Part shown: one piece after another, positions 6,827 to 14,678 of the stretch | How the letters are laid out: each line of letters starts with the position of its first letter | How positions within the stretch are numbered: the stretch's first letter is position 1 | Virus record (IMG/VR): IMGVR_UViG_3300025736_000132 | Span: 1-29,075 of that record | Source: a virus | Direction: 5' to 3' (one strand) | Length of the DNA: 29,075 nt | The notes under the pieces: model-generated | Seen by the model: the letters and a program-made list of their open reading frames with translations, nothing else | Told to the model about the DNA's origin: nothing | Databases searched by the model: none | Translations under genes and position numbers: made by a program

Positions 6827-7393
6827 ATGACCGACGAAATGCCAGACGGTTCCGGATTTAAAAATGGAACCAATATTGGGCACGTTAACGAGGATGAGGA
6901 TAAGATGACAAGCAAACAGAAGTATATTTATTGGGTGCCGGGAAACGAAAAGCCCGATGGCGTGCCAGAAGGTGTTGAGCTCTGGTGTGAGTGCGAATAT
7001 GAATGGGTAAATAGGAGTAACAATATTGATCCTCTCGGGTGCTTAGACACATACCGACTTGCAGTCACAGAAGCAGAATACAGAGCGCACCACGGCATGA
7101 AGGCTTGGGAGTCGGCTACAGGTAACGGTTGCCCTGAAGGGTATGAGGTGATTGATTTTCGGTATCCCGTCGGAAATGAGCTTTTCCTTTTAGCAGGAGG
7201 AGGAGGCATTGGCAATGGAGGCACATCAGCAGTGCATCCTATCCTTCGCAAGATCGAGCCGGAACCTTGTGAGCACAAGAATACCGAAACAACTATGTCA
7301 ATTCATAATTGCGCTGACCTGAGGCAAGTATGTAGAGACTGTGGAATGTTCCGCGTGTCTTTGTTTGGACCGTGGGAGAAAGCTGATGGATAA
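6827..7393 (+). CDS. Hypothetical protein with C-terminal Cys/His cluster
   Basis: 188 residues from the ATG directly after the previous stop. An internal ATG at 6905, preceded by GAGGA, would give 162 residues and starts just before the recognisable part (KYIYWVPGNEKPDGVPEGVELWCECEY..). The C-terminus holds CEHKN......HNCADLRQVCRDCG, a plausible zinc-binding cluster of the kind seen in many small phage proteins. Function unknown. It overlaps the small membrane protein gene at 7386 by 8 bp. Confidence 0.6.
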   Translation: MTDEMPDGSGFKNGTNIGHVNEDEDKMTSKQKYIYWVPGNEKPDGVPEGVELWCECEYEWVNRSNNIDPLGCLDTYRLAVTEAEYRAHHGMKAWESATGNGCPEGYEVIDFRYPVGNELFLLAGGGGIGNGGTSAVHPILRKIEPEPCEHKNTETTMSIHNCADLRQVCRDCGMFRVSLFGPWEKADG

Positions 7394-7517
7394 AATCATC
7401 GCTGTTGGATGCACTCTTTTAATTATGGGGATTATGTATTTGATTTATATGTCCCTTATTGAAGTTATCCAAATATTGATTGGGAATGTTGATGACCTTG
7501 AAGAGGATGACAAGTAA
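7386..7517 (+). CDS. Small single-span membrane protein
   Basis: 43 residues, with a GGGAG ribosome binding site at the end of the preceding gene. A short Met-Asp-Lys start is followed by one long hydrophobic segment (about residues 4-35: IIAVGCTLLIMGIMYLIYMS... then IEVIQILIG) and an acidic tail (DDLEEDDK). This is the pattern of a one-span inner-membrane protein with an acidic cytoplasmic tail. The stop overlaps the clamp gene in TAATG, supporting that it is translated. Role unknown; superinfection exclusion or host-membrane effects are possible but not shown. Confidence 0.6.
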   Translation: MDKIIAVGCTLLIMGIMYLIYMSLIEVIQILIGNVDDLEEDDK

Positions 7518-8512
7518 TGAACAGAACTGAAATGATCAAAATTATCCGGAGCATCATGCCGGGAACTGATTCTTCTGGAAGCTCGGTAGGGCAATCCGAA
7601 TGTATCGTCTTCAAGGATGGGAATGCCTACACCTTCAACGACATGGTTGCCATGCGCACGGCAGTGCCTTTCATTTTCGAAGGGGCAATTGAAGCGTCTA
7701 AGTTTTTATTGGCTCTGCAAAGTTTTGATAGCGATACAGTAAAAATTAAACAAAAGGATGACCATATCATTTGTCGAGGAGGGAAAAGGCAGACCACTCA
7801 TGCGATTAATTCAAACATTGAGCTTCCGATCAGCATTGTGGATCTGCCTCGGAAATGGCGTCCGGTGCCGGGGGAATTTACCAAGGCCCTTCAAACTGTA
7901 GCCCGGATTGCAGGCAGGGATGAAAATAAGTATACCTTAACTTGCGTGCATATTGCGAAGGACCGGATTGAGGCTACTGATAATATCCAGCTCATGCGAT
8001 GGCCCATGACAACCGGGCTCCGGATGAGCGCTTTGATTTCAGCCAGAACAGCACTTATGCTAACAAAGTATAATATTACGGACTCAGGCATCACTGACCA
8101 ATGGCTCCACTTTAAGGACGATACGGGACTTGTCTATTCGATTCGAACACATGAAGACACCTACCCTGATATTTCAGAGTTCCTTGAAGTGAATGGGACT
8201 CCAATCGTGTTCCCTCCGGACATCGGGGAATGCGCCTCTCGGGCTGCGGGCTTCTTAGAGTCCGCTAAAGATGATGGCGTAAAAGTCACTCTGGAAGAGG
8301 GGCGGATCTTTATATCTGGTGAAGGCAGTGCTGTCATTTATGAAGAACGTGCTCTGGTGGACTATGAAGGAGATCCCATTTCCTTCTTTGTCAACCCTGG
8401 AATCTGCCAGAAGCTTTCCAAGGAAGCGGAAGAGACGATTATCTCCGCTGACCGGATCAAAGTGACCACTCCGGATTACGAATACGTGGCCATGCTTCAG
8501 GCCGTTAAATAA
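7517..8512 (+). CDS. DNA sliding clamp (beta-clamp-like)
   Basis: 331 residues, slightly shorter than bacterial DnaN (about 366). Sequence similarity is weak but the landmarks fit: L.CVHI....IEATDNIQLMRW (about 134-157) corresponds to the DnaN pattern L.G......ATD..RL; HEDTYPDISEFL corresponds to the (F/Y)PD segment; ISFFVNPGICQKLSKEA corresponds to F..N...L.. in domain III; and the protein ends in a strand (YEYVAMLQAVK) like DnaN. It would encircle DNA and tether the phage polymerase. A clamp-loader ATPase is encoded at 13380 and polymerase and exonuclease follow directly, which supports the call. The first base overlaps the previous stop. Confidence 0.65.
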   Translation: MNRTEMIKIIRSIMPGTDSSGSSVGQSECIVFKDGNAYTFNDMVAMRTAVPFIFEGAIEASKFLLALQSFDSDTVKIKQKDDHIICRGGKRQTTHAINSNIELPISIVDLPRKWRPVPGEFTKALQTVARIAGRDENKYTLTCVHIAKDRIEATDNIQLMRWPMTTGLRMSALISARTALMLTKYNITDSGITDQWLHFKDDTGLVYSIRTHEDTYPDISEFLEVNGTPIVFPPDIGECASRAAGFLESAKDDGVKVTLEEGRIFISGEGSAVIYEERALVDYEGDPISFFVNPGICQKLSKEAEETIISADRIKVTTPDYEYVAMLQAVK

Positions 8513-9756
8513 TGGGATTCCTACCTGAGAGTAAACTACAATGCAAGAAAGCCCCCACGTCCACCAAGAAATGCGGCGGGGCCTGCAAGCTCAATCTAGG
8601 ATGCCAGCGGCCTTATCAGAAATCTTATGGCTCCGGCGCTCTGTCTGTGCTCTTCATCGGAAGCTCCCCTTCGAAAGTAGAAGATACCGATGGGGTTAAA
8701 ATGAAAGGCCCTGCTAGTTCGATGCTTAAACAACTCTCACGCAAAGCAGGAATAAGGATAGATGAATGCACTAAAATAAATGCCGTGCGCTGTTATGCTC
8801 CCGAAGATCTGACAGATAATGAAATTAATGCCTGCCGATTATTTGTGGATGAATCCATTAAAGAAATCAATCCAGAAGTTATCATTCCCATGGGGTCAGC
8901 GGCGATCAAATCTGTTCTGGCACCTGAGTGGGGCGCTAAGGTGGGGGGATTCCCTCGTTGGGTAGGGTTCCAAATCCCTTCCCGGCGGTTGAATGCTTGG
9001 ATCTGCCCGACATACCATCCACATTGGGTTCTTGAAAAAGACGATGAAGTATTAGTTGATATCTTACAGGAGCACCTGGAAGACGCTTCTTGTCTATTAG
9101 GCACCCGCCCGGATAATTCGTGGGAACCTTCTACTGAGGTTACAGTTCTCATGGAACCAGAAAAGATCATTGAACGACTGCAGTACTACAGAGAGACAGG
9201 AGGGACTATTGCTTTTGACTATGAGACAACGGGGCTTAAGCCCGACGCTTCTCACATGGAGATTGTATCCAACTCAGTCTGTTATAACGGCCTGGAAACC
9301 ATTGCATACCTTATGGATGATACTGAAGTCATAGACGAGACCAGAAAGCTGTTGGAAGACCCCTCCACTGGAAAGATAGCTACTAATATGAAATTTGAAC
9401 ATCGCTGGACCCAAGAGAAGATGGGGACCACCGTACAGAATTGGGTCTGGGATACAATGCTGGCTTCTCATGTCCAGGACTGTCGAAGAGAAGTTAATTC
9501 GGTAAAGTTTCAAGCTTACCTGCGGTACGGGATAGGGGATTACAATAGCCACATCCACAAATACCTGACCGCTAAGGGTTCCAATGAATGCAATAATATT
9601 CGGGAGCTCGATGTCGGAGACCTCCTGCTCTATAATGGCATGGATTCTATTTTAGAATATCATGTAGCCGTTGACCAAATGCGAGAATGCGGGATACCAT
9701 GGCAGGAAAGCCAATATCGTAGGAAAAAGAAGAAAAATAAAAGGAGTGAGCGATGA
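8512..9756 (+). CDS. Uracil-DNA glycosylase-like domain fused to a 3'-5' exonuclease
   Basis: 414 residues. Residues 1-195 resemble the Fe-S type (family 4-like) uracil-DNA glycosylase superfamily: Cys at 21, 25, 31 and 94 as candidate cluster ligands, VLFIGSSPSKVEDTDG (46-61), INAVRC (89-94) and the C-terminal PTYHP (166-170). Residues 225-390 form a DEDDy exonuclease as in DNA polymerase I: exo I FDYETTGL (235-242), exo II TNMKFEH (291-297) and exo III YNGMD (374-378). Exo II has Glu instead of the usual Asp. In SPO1-type polymerases these two domains sit ahead of the polymerase in one chain; here the chain ends after the exonuclease with a basic tail, and the polymerase is encoded two genes later. 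It would proofread and perhaps detect uracil in the template. The stop overlaps the next ATG (ATGA). Confidence 0.82.
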   Translation: MGFLPESKLQCKKAPTSTKKCGGACKLNLGCQRPYQKSYGSGALSVLFIGSSPSKVEDTDGVKMKGPASSMLKQLSRKAGIRIDECTKINAVRCYAPEDLTDNEINACRLFVDESIKEINPEVIIPMGSAAIKSVLAPEWGAKVGGFPRWVGFQIPSRRLNAWICPTYHPHWVLEKDDEVLVDILQEHLEDASCLLGTRPDNSWEPSTEVTVLMEPEKIIERLQYYRETGGTIAFDYETTGLKPDASHMEIVSNSVCYNGLETIAYLMDDTEVIDETRKLLEDPSTGKIATNMKFEHRWTQEKMGTTVQNWVWDTMLASHVQDCRREVNSVKFQAYLRYGIGDYNSHIHKYLTAKGSNECNNIRELDVGDLLLYNGMDSILEYHVAVDQMRECGIPWQESQYRRKKKKNKRSER

Positions 9757-9968
9757 GTGAAGAGCCTGTAATATATGAGTGCCCTAACTGTGGGGTACAA
9801 ATGTATAAGATAGCAATCGATAAGGCCAAGTACAATTATCTCTGCCCTAGGTGCCGGACTGAAAAGATATCCTACTTCACCAAAGTCATTGATGACGATA
9901 TCGCCATGCACGCCCGAAATCACCCCGAACCCTATATGACTAAAGCTGTCAGAGGAGATTTCGGATGA
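9753..9968 (+). CDS. Zinc-ribbon protein between exonuclease and polymerase genes
   Basis: 71 residues, AAGGAG ribosome binding site. CPNCG (10-14) and CPRC (32-35) form a classic zinc ribbon; the rest is charged. It is joined by ATGA overlaps to the UDG-exonuclease gene before it and the polymerase gene after it, so the three are likely translated together. Position suggests a bridging or DNA-contact subunit between the separated proofreading and polymerising chains; that is inference. It could also be an unrelated small regulator. Confidence 0.65.
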   Translation: MSEEPVIYECPNCGVQMYKIAIDKAKYNYLCPRCRTEKISYFTKVIDDDIAMHARNHPEPYMTKAVRGDFG

Positions 9969-12481
9969 ATCCTCGCACAGTTGAAGCCTACCAGATACTC
10001 CATGATGGTTCTGTGGCCCTTGCTGAAGTCGAGAGGGCAGGAATGCCTGTGGACCTAGAATATTGTAAGCGTGAGTCCCGGCGCACGCTCATGAGAGCGG
10101 AGAGGCTTAAAGAGAAGATCATAGACAGCGATACAGGCCAACTCTGGAAGCGAATTTACGGCCCCCGGCTAAATTTTAAGTCCCCCAACCAAATGCGGAA
10201 TATCTTTTTCAACAAGCTGAAGCTTGAACCAGTGGGGTTCACGGAGACAGGCAAGCCGTCACTGGACGCCCAGGCCCTTGACATAATGCAGACCCGATAT
10301 CACTTGCCCTTCGTGCAAGACTTTATCCGCATGAAAAAGCTCCTAAAGATTGAAGGGACCTACCTCCGGGCCTTTGAAAGAGAGTCAGTGAATGGGGTGG
10401 TTCATCCATTCTTTAACCTCCACACCGTGCGCAGTTATCGATCGTGCATTGCCGAGTACGAAGAGATTACTGTCGTGCCAGAAGGGACCAAGAGCCCCCA
10501 ACAGGTCCCCATCAAGGACGTGAAGGTCGGGGATATGGTTTACTGTATGGACGATGACCTGAATCCCCAGATCAAGAAGGTTCTCTGGCAAGGGAAGACG
10601 GGCGACCGGGAAGTAATCCGGGTGCATTATTACCGTAAGGGCAAGCGAGGGCACATAGACTGCACCCCAGAGCACAGGATTAGAATGATCGACGGAAGCT
10701 ATGTCGAAGCCCAAGACCTGATGAAGGGCGACCACTATAAGAAGAAAAGCCCTAAAGAGCGCAACAATCGTGTCCTGGCTTGCAGTCGCGCTCGTGACGA
10801 AGTCTTCTTCACAAACCACCTAAAACACGGAAGAGGCATGAAAGAGTATCGATTCCTGTACAAAAAGCTTATCGGGCCATTGAAAAAAAATGAAGTAATC
10901 CACCATAAAGACCATAACCACTGTAACAACGAGCTAGATAATCTGCAAAAGATGACCAAAAGCGAACATGCCTCTCATCATTGTCCTGAGACGATAATGA
11001 GCCCCACAAGCAGGGCAAACAATCTGATTGCAGTGAAAAAAGCGCATAAGGAAGGAAGGTATCCCCCTCCTACAGGAGAAGAACACGCCCATTATCTCGG
11101 GCTGTCCCGTCAAATGTGTCTGCGGATACTGGCGCGAGGCAGAGGTAAAATCAAAGCAGGGGCCGATGCAAACGGCACCGATTTTGACACACTCAAAAAG
11201 TACCTAAAAATACACAGCATTGATTGGCGTATCGTCAAACTGCGATACGACAAAAATGGGAAGTATATATCTCGCGGACGCTTGAAGAAGCTCCACCCAC
11301 TCGGGCGCAAAGCGGTATCTAATCTGCTCGGACACAATCATTATAAGTTGATTGCACTGTACGAGCACTATGGCATGGACACAAAGCGAAAGTGGGGGAA
11401 TGCCCAAGGTGCGTTTGCTCCTGGAAATCATGTTATCACAAGCGTGGAATGGATTAAGAAGACTGTCCCTGTCTACGATTTGGAAGTGGAGGACTGCCAT
11501 AATTTCTTTGTAAACGAGATTTTAGCACATAATTCGAGTAACGCGCCGAATTTTCAGCAATTACCTTTGCGGGACCCGGAGATGGGCAAAGTAGTTCGAG
11601 GCGCAATCAAGGCACCTCCGGGGTACTGCATCGTGGAGAATGACTATTCCGGCATGGAGGTAGGCATTGGCGCTTGCTCCCACAAAGATCGGAACATGGT
11701 CGAATACATCACAGATAAGTCAAAGGACATGCACCGGGACAGCGCCATGGATATCTTTAAGCTGTCTGAAGATCAGGTATCGAAAGAGATCAGACAGTCA
11801 ATTAAGAGCGGGTTTGTTTTTCCCCAGTTCTACGGTTCTTATTATGTGGAATGCGCTAAAAATATTTATGATTCTGTGGGGCAGCTTGGCCTAAAGTTAG
11901 CTGACGGAAGCTCTTTAGAGGCGCACATGGAACGAGTAGGCATCGGAGACCGGGGAGAGTGCGATCCCGAAGAAAAACCTATAACAGGCACTTTTGAATA
12001 CCACGTACAGCAGATGGAAAGAATATTGTGGGAAGAACGATTCCCTGTTTTCAATAATTGGCGCCACGAAATTTACGATAAGTATAAAGAGGATTTATTT
12101 TTTGACTCCCTCACAGGCTTCCGATACGAGGGCTATTTTCGACGTAATGAGGTGATTAACTTCGGCACCCAGGGATCGGCATTTCATTGTCTGCTTAAGG
12201 CTGTAATAATTCTTGTGGGGGAATTATCCCAGAGGAAGATGAAAACGCGGGTAATCGGGCAAATTCATGACTCCATTGTAGCCTTGGTCCATATGGATGA
12301 ACTTCAATTCTATTTGGATCTGGTTTACGATATCATGGCTAAGCGGGTGAAGAAAGAATGGAAATGGATTATCGTTCCCTTAGAAGTGGATGCCGATGTC
12401 ACCCCAGAGGCAGGAAGCTGGGCCCAAAAAGCCGCATGGACAAAAGATAACGGTATTTGGGGTCCTGCAAAGAAAAAATAA
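9965..12481 (+). CDS. Family A DNA polymerase (polymerase domain) containing an intein
   Basis: 838 residues as translated; about 475 after removal of an in-frame intein (residues 161-523). The mature protein has the family A polymerase motifs: the template-contact region HTVRSYRS|SSNAPNFQQLP at the intein junction, motif A VENDYSG (catalytic Asp 560), motif B R610-x3-K614 running into FVFPQFYG, and motif C QIHDS (His 768, Asp 769). There is no exonuclease domain; that activity is on the separate chain at 8512. The first 160 residues correspond to the thumb. It would be the replicative polymerase, working with the clamp at 7517 and loader at 13380. It starts in an ATGA overlap with the zinc-ribbon gene, and a regulatory motif follows the stop. 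Confidence 0.93.
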   Translation: MNPRTVEAYQILHDGSVALAEVERAGMPVDLEYCKRESRRTLMRAERLKEKIIDSDTGQLWKRIYGPRLNFKSPNQMRNIFFNKLKLEPVGFTETGKPSLDAQALDIMQTRYHLPFVQDFIRMKKLLKIEGTYLRAFERESVNGVVHPFFNLHTVRSYRSCIAEYEEITVVPEGTKSPQQVPIKDVKVGDMVYCMDDDLNPQIKKVLWQGKTGDREVIRVHYYRKGKRGHIDCTPEHRIRMIDGSYVEAQDLMKGDHYKKKSPKERNNRVLACSRARDEVFFTNHLKHGRGMKEYRFLYKKLIGPLKKNEVIHHKDHNHCNNELDNLQKMTKSEHASHHCPETIMSPTSRANNLIAVKKAHKEGRYPPPTGEEHAHYLGLSRQMCLRILARGRGKIKAGADANGTDFDTLKKYLKIHSIDWRIVKLRYDKNGKYISRGRLKKLHPLGRKAVSNLLGHNHYKLIALYEHYGMDTKRKWGNAQGAFAPGNHVITSVEWIKKTVPVYDLEVEDCHNFFVNEILAHNSSNAPNFQQLPLRDPEMGKVVRGAIKAPPGYCIVENDYSGMEVGIGACSHKDRNMVEYITDKSKDMHRDSAMDIFKLSEDQVSKEIRQSIKSGFVFPQFYGSYYVECAKNIYDSVGQLGLKLADGSSLEAHMERVGIGDRGECDPEEKPITGTFEYHVQQMERILWEERFPVFNNWRHEIYDKYKEDLFFDSLTGFRYEGYFRRNEVINFGTQGSAFHCLLKAVIILVGELSQRKMKTRVIGQIHDSIVALVHMDELQFYLDLVYDIMAKRVKKEWKWIIVPLEVDADVTPEAGSWAQKAAWTKDNGIWGPAKKK
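10445..11533 (+). mobile_element. Intein with HNH homing endonuclease inside the polymerase
   Basis: 363 residues (161-523 of the host ORF). It begins with Cys 161 and ends in His-Asn (522-523) followed by Ser 524, the residues needed for standard protein splicing. Splicing block B is seen as CTPEH (T234, H237); blocks F and G as VPVYDLEVEDCHNFFVNEILAHN in the last residues. Between them lies an HNH endonuclease core: HHKDHNHCNN (313-322) with LDNLQ and a distal His pair (about 339-340). A basic helical part (about 375-490) may be the DNA-recognition region. The insertion splits the conserved polymerase segment RS|SSNAPNFQQLP, a typical intein choice of a highly conserved active-site region. 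Homing activity is inferred; HNH residues look intact. Confidence 0.93.
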
Positions 12482-12488
12482 AGATAGA

Positions 12489-12519
12489 TGACGAAAATCA
12501 GAAGTGAAAAGACATAGTA
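12489..12519 (+). promoter_or_regulatory. Bipartite motif copy 2 (candidate phage promoter/operator)
   Basis: TGACGAAAA (12489-12497), 13 bases, GACATAGTA (12511-12519), directly after the polymerase stop codon. The following TATACT (12518-12523) occupies the same place as TATTAT in copy 1. The downstream 115 bp to the next ATG is an untranslated leader with a small hairpin AAGCC-N9-GGCTT (12525-12543) and a 14-bp palindrome AGAATTttAATTCT (12568-12581). Confidence 0.6.
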
Positions 12520-12638
12520 TACTGAAGCCCAGATACGAGGCTTGAAGCGAAGAAAAAGAGAATTCAAAGAATTTTAATTCTAAAACCAAAAGAGGCGCCA
12601 TAATTCTAAGATTCATTTGATGCACTGAAAGGAAAAAC

Positions 12639-13019
12639 ATGGCAATTGATCCAAAATCAAATTATTACGACTGCGGGGGAATTGAGGTAATGCCCATCGT
12701 AAAGGCCAAGCTCACTGAAGAGCAGTTTACGGGAGCTATGCTGTCCAACATCATCAAGTACGCTTGTCGGTGCAACTTCAAGGGAAGCTTCCAAAGAGAT
12801 GTGGAAAAGATCAAAGTGTACGCCACTCTCCTGGATGAAGTCGTTAATCCTATTAAAGAACCTGCAGAAGAGCCCCCAGAAGCTGAAGTGATTAAGGCTC
12901 CCGAGAATGCTCCTCATATCTTGGCCCTCTGCTCAGCCCTTGCCGCTTACCGTAAATCATTGGAGACACAAGATGACTGTAATCAAGTGCCGGGAGTGTC
13001 GGAAAACGTGTGCGCCTGA
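12639..13019 (+). CDS. DUF3310 family protein
   Basis: 126 residues with an AAAGGA ribosome binding site. The first 70 residues fit DUF3310, a small helical family widespread in phages: YYDCGGIEVMPIV..KLTEEQF.G...SNIIKYACRCNFKG...RDVEKIKVYATLLDE, i.e. the Y..GGIE, F.G..L.NIIKY..R...KG and D..K...Y blocks. The C-terminal part is a Pro/Glu-rich linker and a short helix. Molecular role is not established for the family. It is the first gene after the second bipartite motif and overlaps the next gene by about 47 bp. Confidence 0.8.
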   Translation: MAIDPKSNYYDCGGIEVMPIVKAKLTEEQFTGAMLSNIIKYACRCNFKGSFQRDVEKIKVYATLLDEVVNPIKEPAEEPPEAEVIKAPENAPHILALCSALAAYRKSLETQDDCNQVPGVSENVCA

Positions 13020-13167
13020 AGAAGTGATTGAAGAGGGCAGAGGAAGTGACCTCACTTGCCCTTTTTGTGGGATGTCTGAATCCCTATATCTTGTTTTTGA
13101 TTCGGAAGTAATCGACGAAGTAAAGAGGGAGATGGCTATGAGAGAGAAGGAGTTTAAGGATGAGTGA
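12973..13167 (+). CDS. Small zinc-ribbon protein
   Basis: 64 residues from the ATG at 12973, which has GGAG seven bases upstream. The frame is open further upstream, but those residues would lie inside the DUF3310 gene and carry no features. KCRECRKTC near the start and CPFCG (about 27-31) form a two-knuckle zinc ribbon; the rest is acidic and helical. Unknown function; possibly transcription- or nucleic-acid-related. Confidence 0.6.
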   Translation: MTVIKCRECRKTCAPEEVIEEGRGSDLTCPFCGMSESLYLVFDSEVIDEVKREMAMREKEFKDE

Positions 13168-13477
13168 GTTTATCATACTGACCGGATGCGATGTAGAGAC
13201 TCCATTAGAATTAGGTGTCAGGCCAAATAATATAATTTGTATGCGTCGTTTAGATAATAAACTTAACTTTAAATCTAATTTTATTACCCGACTCACCATA
13301 GCTACAAAGTCGGATAATGATTATATGTACTGTAAAGAAACTCCCACGCAAATCTTAAAGAAAATCGAGGAGGCACAAAATGGTGGAACTTTACCGGGAA
13401 CATCGACCAACGAAATTCAGCCAAGTAGTAGGGCAGACTTCCACCGTAAAGCAACTCAAGAATTGTCTGAAGAATGA
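13160..13477 (+). CDS. Small phage protein, C-terminus overlaps the clamp-loader gene
   Basis: 105 residues. The first 73 (FIILTGCDVETPLELGVRPNNIICMRRL ... YMYCKETPTQILKKIEEAQ) follow a pattern common in small phage proteins: beta strands, then V/C-x-E-(T/S)-x-x-x-I as a short closing helix. The frame runs on for 32 more residues inside the start of the clamp-loader gene, giving an overlap of 98 bp, unusually long for this window. The tail has no recognisable pattern and is probably just the read-on to the next stop. Preceded by TTAAGGATG. Confidence 0.55.
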   Translation: MSEFIILTGCDVETPLELGVRPNNIICMRRLDNKLNFKSNFITRLTIATKSDNDYMYCKETPTQILKKIEEAQNGGTLPGTSTNEIQPSSRADFHRKATQELSEE

Positions 13478-14306
13478 CAGGCTTCCCCATGCCCTCTTGT
13501 TCACGGGAGGCTCGGGAGTCGGCAAAACTACTTTGGGGCGCATCATAGCTTCTGAGCTAGACTGTCACAAGGAAGAGTTCTTTGAGATCAACAGTGCTGA
13601 CTTCCGGGGGATCGAGATGATCAGGGAGATCCGCCAGAGCGTGAACTATGCCCCCATGCGCGGTTCTGTGAAGGTCTGGCTAATCGATGAATGTCATGCA
13701 CTCTCTCGCCAAGCCGAAGAGGCGATGCTCAAGCTCCTGGAAGATCCTCCGGAGCATGTCTACTTCATTCTCTGCACCACTGACCCTTCTAAGCTCCTGA
13801 AGACCACCCGGACCCGCTGCACGGAATTCGCTTTAAAAGAGTTCAGTAATAAAGCACTTGTATCATTTCTTGCGGGGTTCATGGGGGATCACCTGGAAGT
13901 AGACATCAGCAAGAAAACCTTGGAGGCCATCGCGGAGAAGTCGGCAGGGAGCCCCCGAAAAGCATTGGTAGCATTGGAAGGACTTATTGCACTGGACGAG
14001 GAGGACCAGAAGGCTTACGTTGAAAATCTGCAGGATGAAGAGACCAAAAGTATTGTGCTTTGTCGCGCTCTCCTCGCGGGGGCCAAGTGGAAGGAGGTCG
14101 CGGGGATCTTAAAGGAACTCAAAGATGACCCCGAGAGTATCCGCTACCATGTTCTGGCCTACGCAAGGACTGTCCTCCTTGGTGCGGGTGGGAGCGCCGA
14201 CAAAGCTTTTGTGGTAATTGACTGCTTCCAGGAAAATTTTTATGACTCAAAGCACGCGGGATTGGCCGCTGCCTGTTGGTCAGTTTTGAACGGAGATGAG
14301 AAATGA
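13380..14306 (+). CDS. Clamp-loader ATPase (DnaX/RFC-like AAA+)
   Basis: 308 residues. LYREHRPTKFSQVVGQ (4-19) is the characteristic DnaX/RFC opening. Walker A GGSGVGKT (43-50), Walker B LIDE (101-104), sensor 1 LCTTD, and the SRC-equivalent arginine finger region TRTRC (143-147) are all present, followed by the helical lid and collar region. The four-Cys zinc module of bacterial DnaX between Walker A and B is absent, as in RFC and T4 gp44. It would load the clamp encoded at 7517. No second loader subunit is obvious, although an unassigned gene follows directly. GAGGAGG lies 7 bp before the ATG. Confidence 0.9.
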   Translation: MVELYREHRPTKFSQVVGQTSTVKQLKNCLKNDRLPHALLFTGGSGVGKTTLGRIIASELDCHKEEFFEINSADFRGIEMIREIRQSVNYAPMRGSVKVWLIDECHALSRQAEEAMLKLLEDPPEHVYFILCTTDPSKLLKTTRTRCTEFALKEFSNKALVSFLAGFMGDHLEVDISKKTLEAIAEKSAGSPRKALVALEGLIALDEEDQKAYVENLQDEETKSIVLCRALLAGAKWKEVAGILKELKDDPESIRYHVLAYARTVLLGAGGSADKAFVVIDCFQENFYDSKHAGLAAACWSVLNGDEK

Positions 14307-14677
14307 AAAAGAAAAATGCAACACTGGTTGAAGTTTTTGACTGCCTAAATGCCGGAGGAAAGGCATGGGCAATAGAGGATACGGGGCCCCCTTTCCTGCG
14401 GGAAATTACCCTGGATAAAGGCGCCCTCTGGGACCCAAACAGTACACACGATTGGCGTGCTATTGGGATCACACGAGAAGATCTTTTCCGGACCGACTTC
14501 GTTATTGAGCCGAAAACGTCCCACGAAGATCAAATGAAGGACAGCCTGAAAACAGCCATCTCCCAAGCTGGTGGGGATCTTAGGTGGGACAAACTCAAGA
14601 ATGTGACCCTAGAGGATGCCCTGAAGGCCCTTGCCCCCAACAGTATTCGATTCGTGCATGTCAAGGAGGAAAAGTAA
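14303..14677 (+). CDS. Hypothetical protein (weak DUF2829/Tad2-like pattern)
   Basis: 124 residues, ATGA overlap with the clamp loader. The first 70 residues (VFDCLNAGGKAWAIED ... FLREITLDKGALW ... ITREDLFRTDFVIEP) resemble small phage proteins of the DUF2829 type: a helix ending in L..G, a strand, a turn, and a closing E-D-(L)-(F/L)-x-x-D-(W/F)-x-(V/I). DUF2829 includes the anti-Thoeris protein Tad2, but the resemblance here is by eye and weak. The C-terminal 50 residues form an added helical region. An alternative is a small clamp-loader accessory subunit, given its coupling to the loader gene. Confidence 0.5.
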   Translation: MKKKNATLVEVFDCLNAGGKAWAIEDTGPPFLREITLDKGALWDPNSTHDWRAIGITREDLFRTDFVIEPKTSHEDQMKDSLKTAISQAGGDLRWDKLKNVTLEDALKALAPNSIRFVHVKEEK

Positions 14678-14678
14678 T

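Noticed and set aside
9720-9975. Possible frameshifts breaking one polymerase gene into three.
   Set aside because: Each junction is a clean ATGA overlap with a ribosome binding site or coupling, and the middle gene is a complete zinc ribbon, so separate genes are more likely than errors.
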